A DNA stretch of 64,000 bases, from contig JAOALB010000098.1 of assembly GCA_025331125.1 (NCBI GenBank), positions 1 through 64,000 on the forward strand, in the 5' to 3' direction. A program made the position numbers and the translations under genes. Source of the DNA: Mycogone perniciosa (lineage: Eukaryota; Ascomycota; Sordariomycetes; Hypocreales; Hypocreaceae). The notes beneath the pieces were generated by a model that had not been told where the DNA came from, ran no database searches, and worked only from the letters and a program-made list of their open reading frames with translations. This document shows positions 56,630-64,000 of this stretch, one piece after another. Every line of letters begins with the position of its first letter. Within the stretch, counting starts at the first letter, position 1.

Positions 56630-57339
56630 CAACGGGGCTGCAATCAGAGTTGCAGTTCGAAGTAAAGGACTAGTACATTAAATTAAAGTTACTTGAATAT
56701 AGCAAACACTTGAATCTAAAGGCCTCATTTGCTTTACTTAGTTAGCTAGCTGGGTTGGCGCGTAGGAAACTGATCGACATGTCACACTTACCCCTGAAGA
56801 TTACTGGGGACGAACGTGGTCCCAATCTTGAATGCGCAAACGGCTCTGTCCATCTAGACGCCGCTTATGTCATGATCGCAGTCCAGAACATCTAACTAGG
56901 TAATAGCGAGGAGGCCAAGACGACCATCAAGAGGCAAACGGACGGAGGATATGTGAGGCTGACAACCTCCGACCGAATCGGCATCGCAGCTCCGGGGCTC
57001 GAGCCGGCGGGAAATCGTCCCGGACGAAACGCCTCAAAACGCCTCCGATACACTAAATGTTGGCGATTCCTCCGCTTTGCTTGGCAGAGAGATCTATCTT
57101 CTTACTCCGATCCGATGGTGGCTTACTAGCCGTGTCGCCGTGGCGCTTTTACGGGCGTGGATATAGCCCGACATGACGACAGATGCATGGCATGGCATCG
57201 TGTGAAGCGAATGCAATGATGATGGGTTGAGGGTGAATAAATAGATGCTGCAGCCTCCCTCCCTTTCAGAAGGAAAACGTCAAGATTCTCCCGGTTCCCT
57301 TTTGCATCTTATAAGTAATAGCCATCACCAATCATCACC
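56630..57339. other. Intergenic spacer and oxidoreductase promoter
   Basis: No gene seen. A TAAATAG-type TATA candidate lies at about 57237-57244, 100 bases before the next ATG. Confidence 0.45.
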
Positions 57340-58359
57340 ATGTCTGCTGTCAAAAACCGTAAGGTCGTCATCTCTCACTGCGGCGATATCTCCAACCTCA
57401 CCATCGTAACTGAAAACCTCGCCGCCCCTGAAAGGAGCCATGTCCAAGTCAACATTCTCTACGCCGGCTTCTCCGGCGCCGACATCAACATGCGTCTCGG
57501 CCAATACCCCATGCATAAGACCGCCCCCTTTACACCTGGATATTGCTTCGCCGGTCGTGTCACGGCCAGCGGCCCTGAATGCCTCGAGTACAAGCCCGGC
57601 GATCTCGTTACTGCTATGACCGTATATGACTCCGAGGCTGAGTACATCAACATCCCAGAGAAGTATCTCATCCCCATCCCTGAGGGCGTGTCCCTACAAC
57701 AGGCTGCTGCCCTCTGTCTCGACTGGACAACCGCGTATGGCATGGTGAGGCGCACCGCCATGGTATCTCACGGTCAACGCGTCTTCATCCACGGACTCAG
57801 CGGTGCTGTTGGACAAGCCCTCATGATGCTCAGCCAACTCCAAGGCGCAATCGTCTACGGCACAGCCTCAGAGCGAAACCACGCCGCCCTCAAGGAAGCT
57901 GGCGCTCACCCTTTTGTCTACACCAACAAAGACTGGATTCGCTCTATCCAAGCCATCGGCGGCGTACACGCCGTCTTCGACCCTCTGGGCTTCGAAAGCC
58001 TGGACGAGTCGTACTCTATCCTCAGTGCGACAGATCCCAGCATCTTGGTCTGCTACGGGAACAACCTGGCGAGTTTAAAGGGGGAAAAGCCTCGCTCCGT
58101 GTGGCCGCATCTAATGAAGCTGCTGCTTCGCAACTTGTTCTTTTGGTCGAATAAGTCCACGAGATTTTACTTCATCTCGAGGGACCAGAAGACGTTCCAG
58201 CCTGAGATGCTCTCTCTTTTGGATATGACCAAGAACGGACGCATTAACCCGCCTATCAAGCAAGTGTGGGACATGGATGACATCAAAGAAGCGCATCAGA
58301 GCTGGGGAAAGGGTCCTGGGATGGGATCCATGCTTATCCGGGTTTCGCCTGAGAAGTGA
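57340..58359 (+). CDS. Zinc-less MDR alcohol dehydrogenase/quinone-oxidoreductase-like enzyme
   Basis: A single exon of 339 residues. The N-terminal GroES-like part contains YAGFSGADINMRLGQYP and FTPGYCFAGRV, with VTASGPEC and YKPGDLV. The Rossmann part begins VFIHGLSGAVGQALMMLSQL, an NAD(P)H-binding variant with HGLSGAVG. The catalytic-zinc ligands and the structural Cys cluster are absent, placing it among zeta-crystallin/QOR-type reductases that reduce enones or quinones with NADPH. It is probably cytosolic. The substrate is unknown. The start ATG follows CATCACC, and the frame is open to a clear end (LIRVSPEK). Confidence 0.88.
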   Translation: MSAVKNRKVVISHCGDISNLTIVTENLAAPERSHVQVNILYAGFSGADINMRLGQYPMHKTAPFTPGYCFAGRVTASGPECLEYKPGDLVTAMTVYDSEAEYINIPEKYLIPIPEGVSLQQAAALCLDWTTAYGMVRRTAMVSHGQRVFIHGLSGAVGQALMMLSQLQGAIVYGTASERNHAALKEAGAHPFVYTNKDWIRSIQAIGGVHAVFDPLGFESLDESYSILSATDPSILVCYGNNLASLKGEKPRSVWPHLMKLLLRNLFFWSNKSTRFYFISRDQKTFQPEMLSLLDMTKNGRINPPIKQVWDMDDIKEAHQSWGKGPGMGSMLIRVSPEK

Positions 58360-58785
58360 TGACGTATAAGCCGTGAAATCTGAGGAGCTGGAATAATAAG
58401 TACTTTATGTTCTTTTCAAGGAAGCGTGATGGCGTTTGGCATGGGATTGTTGTGTTGAACTTGATCTTTTGTCTGGAGCTCGTGTCTGTCATAACACTAG
58501 CGACCAATAGCTCTAATGAAGGCGATGTACGAAGTATTCTCGTATAGCTAAACAAGTACCGAGAAGATCACTCTCTAGATATCCTAGTTCTCCCGGATCA
58601 GCCATGTTGGCGGCGTCAACTGTGATGTCATCGACCTTGACGTCATGTTTGGTCATTAATGAACCGCAACCAGCAACGATAGAATTGTTCCAAGTAAAAG
58701 TGTCCCTTGCTCTGAATTTCGTTTTCAAATTTCAAAATCTTTCTCGGGTAAGCCAGTTGAAGTCAACCATAACAAATCATTGACT
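58360..58785. other. Short spacer
   Basis: No gene seen; contains a TACGAAGTA copy near 58527. Confidence 0.45.
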
Positions 58786-59139
58786 ATGGCCATGGCAAGC
58801 TTGCGAACATCCACTACCATGAGGACAGTCCTCCGTGCTGGCGGCAGCAACACACTCCGCCGCCATTTTCATCAGACAATGAAAGCAACAGCCGCCACTG
58901 ACTCCTACGGCAAGCCACCTGACAAGAAAGGCGAGGCTGGCAATCAAAGCCCCAAGCCCAAAATCTCCAACCTCAGCATGCCTGGCATCGACAAAACGAA
59001 GCAGCTCACTGAGGAGCAGGCAAGAGATGTAGAGCAGCATAATTTGGACTTCGAGAAGAAGTTTGACCATGGACAAACAGCACCGGATGACAAAGTTGAC
59101 AAGAAGTTCTGGGAAGGGAGCGGAGGAGCCAGGAAATAA
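58786..59139 (+). CDS. Small hypothetical protein with mitochondrial-type presequence, 117 aa
   Basis: A single exon. The first 30 residues (MAMASLRTSTTMRTVLRAGG, then NTLRRHFHQ) are rich in Arg, Ser and Thr without acidic residues, a typical matrix-targeting presequence with an R-R-H-F cleavage-like site. The remainder is hydrophilic and acidic-basic mixed: SMPGIDKTKQLTEEQARDVE, NLDFEKKFDHG and a WEG end. No known domain is recognised. The coding look and orderly ends support a real gene; a TTG two codons upstream is not needed. Confidence 0.6.
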   Translation: MAMASLRTSTTMRTVLRAGGSNTLRRHFHQTMKATAATDSYGKPPDKKGEAGNQSPKPKISNLSMPGIDKTKQLTEEQARDVEQHNLDFEKKFDHGQTAPDDKVDKKFWEGSGGARK

Positions 59140-60236
59140 TCAACTGTAACCGGTGGACTGGAAAGCATTTGTGCACGGTGCAGAGAGGTCGATGCCATAC
59201 GATAGGTTCAGATCGACAAATGTACAGATTACACTTGCCGGAGAGCACACTGGCCTCTAATGCTTTTTGAAGCAATTCGATTCCACGAACAAGCATAGTA
59301 TAACCTCATCTCAAAGACATGTAGAGGCCATCAGGCCATCGCCTGAAGTGCAGTATTAGAGTCATGAGACTTGTGAATTCTCTCATGTATCCACATCTTA
59401 GGAGAGCCAATGGCCGGCCACGCAATCTCCCACACTTTTAATCTTCACCATTCAAGTTCATCACACCATGCGAATACGGTCGACATCTAAGCACCAGGAA
59501 GACGGACAGGGGCGGCCTGGATATGTTCGAGCTTCCTAATCATAGGACATTGAACATTCTTCGATGAGTTTCGGATGCCAGTCCGCACCGACGTTGATCA
59601 GTGAAAACAATAGATCCAGAGCCATGGAAAGACATCCGATCTAGTGTTCACTAGTTGGCAAGTTGAGGGCGCGCTGATCTTGCTAGTTGTGTCAAGGAAG
59701 AACTGGTAGGAACCTGGACTCCAGCAACAGCATGATGCGAAGATACGTCGACTCTCGTAATATTGCGAGCATAGTTGAGCGCCTCTCCTGCCCAACGAGG
59801 CAGCGTCTTAATGTTCTTGGGGTTAATTAGTTAGATAGAGACTGATTGAGGAGTAAATAGCTGATGAAGGTTAGCTTTCATCCAGAAAATGCAGTGCAGA
59901 AAAAAAAGCGTAAGAGGAACGTCAAGGTCAGAGTAACTATGAACTCAAAGATCACACAAGGAATTCCTTGTCAAATACAATCTAGCGTGAAATGTATTCA
60001 TCACGTTGACGGCTCAATGATGCAATTGAAAGATAAGAAAGGTCTGACTCACCATTGGTTCATTCTGTTGGTTGACTGGATGTCAACAGTGACGAGAGTA
60101 AGTTGAATCGACCAACTGCAGAACGGCAGTCCAGCGAGACTGGCTGGATATGTAGGCACATCATGCACCTCTTTGCTGGCCGTAAATTGGGATTCGGCCG
60201 GACGGAATGTTGTTATTGCCTCCCACGGGCACAAAC
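59140..60236. other. Intergenic spacer between convergent genes
   Basis: About 1.1 kb holding two 3' flanks. No supported gene is seen. Confidence 0.5.
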
Positions 60237-60918
60237 CTATGGTCGATCCATCCCAGAGCCAGCGATTTCTCCGATCGCGCCGCGGACCCAATCAACGAGA
60301 GCCTTCACCATTCCTTGTGGTTTGCTCTTGCCCTCCACCCCACGGACAGGCTCAGTCCCCATTGTAGGTAAGACGTTGTCACCGGCAGATAAGCTCACAA
60401 ACAAGGCGAAGGGAACCAGCCAGACGCACAGACCGAAGTAGGAAGCGATCATAGTGAAGCTCGGAACGTCGGCCTGCTCGTAGTACGATGTTCGCCGGAA
60501 GGCACGGGCCTGGCTGTCAGAGAAGTGTCGGAACCATGCATAGTGGTCGAACAAGACGAGCACTGTGGCCAAGGTCAGAGGGCTTCATAGCTAGCAAGCT
60601 AGGCATGATCATACCACAGGACAAAAGGAAGAGAGGGTCGCTGAGCTTGACGAATGGGAACCGCCTCATGTTGCCCAAGTAGACAACATGGGAGAAGATC
60701 CCAAGAATCGTAGCCCAGAACGGGAACCCATCCAGAAGCCAGAGAGCTGCCTGGATGCCAATGATTGTGTAGATCAAGCGAGTAAGAAGCCTCTTTGCAA
60801 GAACCGTATGCTCCTCAACGAGCTCCGACAGGTAGTAGAGACCTGAGGCGATCGATAGCGTGAGGAAGCAAAAGCCGAGGATGGCGCCGGCATAGCCAAT
60901 AAAAGGTAGAATCCACAT
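60237..60918 (-). CDS. SVP26: ER-Golgi membrane cargo adaptor Svp26 (TEX261 family)
   Basis: Two exons (60918-60615, 60562-60237) give 209 residues. The protein starts MWILPFIGYAGAILGFCFLTL, a membrane segment, and continues with SGLYYLSELVEEHTVLAKR, two more hydrophobic segments around ALWLLDGFPFWATILGIFSH, the signature FVKLSDPLFLLSCVLVLFDHYAWFRHF, and a last segment ending VPFALFVSL. This is the layout of Svp26/TEX261, which packages certain Golgi mannosyltransferases into COPII vesicles and keeps early-Golgi membrane proteins in place. The intron splits a Val codon (TGTG-TG). The C-terminal 40 residues are hydrophilic and less conserved. Confidence 0.93.
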
Positions 60919-61501
60919 CTTGTCTGGCACAAAGAGTTGTAGAGAAGAAACAGAAACATGAGAAGAAGTAAAAGTTTATATACGGGTCGCAGTGGACACG
61001 TTCTCGAAGACGCGTTGAAATCGTCATGGGTCCAACGTCGCAATTGCGGGGTTATATTCTTCCGCTCCAGCTTGGTTAACAAAATAAGCGACGTCAAACG
61101 AAACTGTGTTGGACATGGTGGAGAGCGAGAGTCAAGGACACTCTGTATTTACCTTCTTAAACTCGACGAAATCCGACATTTATGTTTTCCATATAACTGG
61201 CATTTATGAATAATAATTAATATCATTATTTGAGGCAATATTTATCCAATTCAGCTGAATCAACCTCCGTATCGTCTATTTTGTCTACTAAATGATGTCT
61301 GAGATAAGCCTTATCGATAAGACCCGTCAACTCGTCCACAAAAAAAAGGTCGGGATAGAGTCTTCTGAAGCGCCGACTTGTTGAACTGAGCGACGACGAC
61401 CGAGACGACAACTGCGGGCCATTTAATGCCAGCAGCTCTCTAATTGGAAGCAAACCCTAATACCATACTGCTCTCCAGGTCTCGCAGCCGCAGCCGCCAC
61501 C
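60919..61501. other. Divergent spacer between SVP26 and BUD23
   Basis: About 580 bases with no supported gene; an AT-rich core lies at 61200-61245. A minus-strand frame of 75 codons at 61226-61453 has no motif. Confidence 0.45.
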
Positions 61502-62430
61502 ATGTCTCGCCCTGAGGACTCTCTGTACGCAAAACTCCCCACCCCCACCATCACTATCACCATCACCACTCTCCATTCTCGTCGCATATCGTAGAGTCTA
61601 ACGCCTCATGGAACAGCGCGGCCGACGTCCACTATGACGACACCGAAGCCCGCAAATACACAACCAGCTCGCGTATCCAAAACATCCAAGCCTCCATGAC
61701 CTGTCGCGCCCTCGAGCTTCTCGACCTCAAAGCGCCCTCCCTCATCCTCGACGTCGGCTGCGGCAGCGGTCTCTCTGGCGAGATTCTCTCCGCTGTCGAG
61801 CCCCAAAATGGCGGTCCGCACACCTGGATCGGCATGGATGTTTCCCCCTCTATGCTGGACATCGCCCTGCAGAGAGATGTCGAGGGCGACCTCATGCTGG
61901 CGGATATCGGCCAAGGCGTGCCCTTCCGCGCTGGCACATTCGACGCTGCTATCAGTATATCTGCCATACAATGGCTCTGCAGCGCAGAAACGAGCGATAC
62001 TTCACCCGCGGGGCGCTTAACACGCTTCTTCAACGGCCTGTACGCATCACTCCGTCGCGGCGGCCGCGCGGTCTGTCAATTCTACCCCAAGAACGACCTC
62101 CAGCGCAATATGATCACCCAGGCAGCCATCAAAGCAGGTTTCGGCGCTGGTATTCTCGAGGACGATCCAGGCACCAAGAACGTCAAGCTTTACCTTGTAT
62201 TAACCGTTGGCAATACCGGTGAGACAAATGTCGACATCACGGGTGTTGTCGATGGTATGGACAATGTCGATGTGTTGGACGCTAGGAAGAAGCTCAAGGC
62301 AAACAGCGCACAGGTCAAGAAGGGCAGCAAGGCGTGGATCATCCATAAAAAGGAGCAGATGGAGCGAAAAGGAAAGGTTGTCAAGGCTACATCCAAATAC
62401 ACCGGCCGCAAGCGTCGCGTGCAATTCTGA
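61502..62430 (+). CDS. BUD23: 18S rRNA (guanine-N7) methyltransferase Bud23
   Basis: Two exons (61502-61524, 61617-62430) give 278 residues. The tiny first exon codes MSRPEDSL and joins at a CAG acceptor (61614-61616) to AADVHYDDTEARKYTTSSRI. The nearer TAG acceptor at 61592-61594 would leave a less conserved join. The SAM-binding motif is LDVGCGSGLSGEIL, followed by WIGMDVSPSMLDIAL, MLADIGQGVPF and AISISAIQWLC. The Lys/Arg-rich C-terminus (KVVKATSKYTGRKRRVQF) is typical. With Trm112 as partner it methylates a guanine of 18S rRNA and supports nuclear 40S export. Confidence 0.94.
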
Positions 62431-62757
62431 ACGATCTTATTATGGAGACTTATGGTCATGGTGGGACTTGGATGGATTGCATTGCACAGGCGTTGGTGGT
62501 GGTGTTTTAAAACGGATATATACTTGTTTATACGAACTGTTGATACCCTCTGTTTGGTCTCAATAGACGAATGATAGCCTTGAGTGAAAGGCGTTGCACT
62601 CTTATGCTCTGTCGCATCATGTTGACTGCTGAGAAAATGATCCCACGACACTTTATTAAGAAAGAAACCCATTTAGAGGCGAAACACACAAAAGGGCTAG
62701 AAGGATTTAGTTCTTCAAATTGTTACTCTACTCTAGTTCTTCATCAGTGATTTGGAT

Positions 62758-64000
62758 TTAAGCCTCCGTTGATGCGCTCGGATTCTCCTGTGCACCCAGC
62801 TTGTCTGATGGGCCAGATGTCTGCTCTGGCTTCATGGTCGGGAAAGCCAGGACTTCTCTAATGCTGTAGTTATCGGTCAAGAACATCATCATTCGGTCAA
62901 TACCCATGCCCCAGCCACCAGTCGGGGGCAGACCGTGCTCCAGAGCACGGCAGAATGTCTCATCAACCGCCTGAGCCTCGTCGTCACCCTGGGCCTTCTG
63001 CCGGGCTTGCTCTTCGAATCGCTCACGTTGCTCGGCAGCCACGTTCAACTCAGTGTAGCTGCGTTTTTGTTAGCATATTGGGCCATCAGTCGCTCAGGGG
63101 AGCACATACGCGTTGATAATTTCCTTCTTGCAGACGAAGGCCTCGAAACGCTCGCAAAGACCAGGGGTATTGCGAGAGGTCTTGGCAAGGGGTGACATCA
63201 TCTTGGGATGACCTGCGATGGTTAGCATCATTCAAGTGGGAATCCCAGCACTACACGACAATTAATGCTTACCAGTGATAAAAGTAGGGTTAATCTGAGA
63301 AGATGAGTTAATAAATGATGGAGTGATGGCTTTGAGGACACAACTTACGCATTGAGACTCCAGGAACTCTCCAACCAGGGCATCCAGCATTCGAGCATTG
63401 GTGAGGGGTGCGTTGCACTCGACTCCGGTCTTCTTCAGGATTCTCCTGAAGAATTCACCAGCCTCATCGGTGTGAAGCTCGTCAGCAGGGGGGAACTTCT
63501 CACCCACACACTCTTCGAGAGTGGGGATCATGTCAATTCGACGCCAGGGGGCTTCCCAGTTGACCTCAATCTCCTCGCCCTTGATGTTGTGATACTTGGT
63601 CTTGTATGAGCCATGGATGTGCTTCACTAGACCAGGAACAAGGTCCTCAGTCATGGCCATGAGGTCGTAGTAGTCCGCATAGGCCATATAAAACTCCAAG
63701 CTGGTGAATTCTGGAAGATGTTAGTCGCTGTTGTTTGTGGTCCAAAAGGAGAACTTACCAGGGTTGTGGGTAAGATCAACACTCTCATTTCTGAACTGGC
63801 GGCCCATCTCGTAGACTCGGTTCAATCCACCGACAACGAGCATCTTGAGATAGAGTTCAGGAGCGACACGGAGAAACATATCCATGTTCATGTCGTTGTG
63901 GTGGGTGATGAATGGCCTAGCTGTGGCACCACCAGCAATGGGGTTAAGCATTGGGGTCTGCACGGAAATGAAGTCTCGGTCGTCAAACCAGCGTCGGATG
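62758..64000 (-). CDS. KRS1: Cytosolic lysyl-tRNA synthetase, C-terminal part (cut by window edge)
   Basis: The 3' five exons are visible: from beyond 64000 to 63759, then 63710-63349, 63294-63273, 63212-63110 and 63058-62758. The visible protein starts within the class II catalytic core (RRWFDDRDFISVQTPML, with ARPFITHHNDMNMDMFLRVA) and includes motif 2 (GLNRVYEMGRQFRNE) and EFYMAYADYYDLM. Motif 3 is GLPPTGGWGMGIDRMMMFLT. It ends with a short Ser/Glu-rich tail. The enzyme charges tRNA-Lys with lysine in the cytosol. Its 5' part, including the anticodon-binding OB domain, lies outside the window. It is convergent with BUD23. Confidence 0.95.

Noticed and set aside
61226..61453. 75-codon minus-strand frame upstream of BUD23
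   Set aside because: No motif; its position suggests chance in the SVP26-BUD23 promoter region.

Overview
The window is nuclear DNA from a filamentous ascomycete, most probably Eurotiomycetes and perhaps Eurotiales (an Aspergillus, Penicillium or Talaromyces type fungus). Three things point there. Nearly all genes are monocistronic with short (about 45-110 nt) GT-AG introns. The gene set is fungal: a class II hydrophobin, a subgroup-C-like chitinase, a LysM/CBM18 protein, a NACHT-ankyrin NLR and a Tps3-type trehalose subunit. The short motif TACGGAGTA/TACTCCGTA is scattered through the noncoding DNA. Exon structures were rebuilt by hand from splice signals and reading-frame continuity; no database was searched.

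Left third (1-24 kb), accessory and secreted functions. A class II hydrophobin (1485-1919) and an unknown protein (2389-3084) come first. A very large chitinase on the minus strand (7842-3269; NucA/NucB-like module, CBM18, GH18) carries an in-frame TGA. A LysM plus multi-CBM18 secreted protein (8535-10062) is divergent from it. Then come an amidoligase-like protein (11050-12333), two paralogous small Cys-rich proteins (13342-13046 and 14161-13898), a secreted Vps62-like/aerolysin-like protein (16185-14908), an unknown four-exon protein (18879-19768), and a branched-chain-type aminotransferase (23213-22001). Long AT-rich intergenic stretches separate them, one with a MITE-like foldback.

Middle (24-43.6 kb), mostly core genes. 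These are a Tps3/Tsl1-type trehalose complex subunit (27247-24353), Notchless/Rsa4 (33379-31569), a FAR1/WRKY-GCM1-like zinc-finger protein (34716-33677), meiotic MSH4 (35220-38107), a MYND-finger protein (39884-38874) and a dynamin-like GTPase (40998-43292). The dynamin frame stays open for 89 codons past its TAG.

The 43.7-50.6 kb block is an incompatibility/innate-immunity locus with decayed parts. It holds an ankyrin-type relic, a broken HeLo/HET-s-type gene ending in a two-repeat HET-s-like amyloid motif, a NACHT-ankyrin NLR with a single-base frameshift, and an NB-ARC relic lacking its P-loop. This is the most interesting region.

Right part (50.6-64 kb): a Rei1-like zinc-finger protein (51666-50632), a rhodopsin-like 7TM plus MFS fusion (54233-56629), a zinc-less MDR oxidoreductase (57340-58359), a small mitochondrial-type protein (58786-59139), Svp26 (60918-60237), the 18S rRNA methyltransferase Bud23 (61502-62430), and the 3' part of cytosolic lysyl-tRNA synthetase, cut by the window edge (64000-62758).
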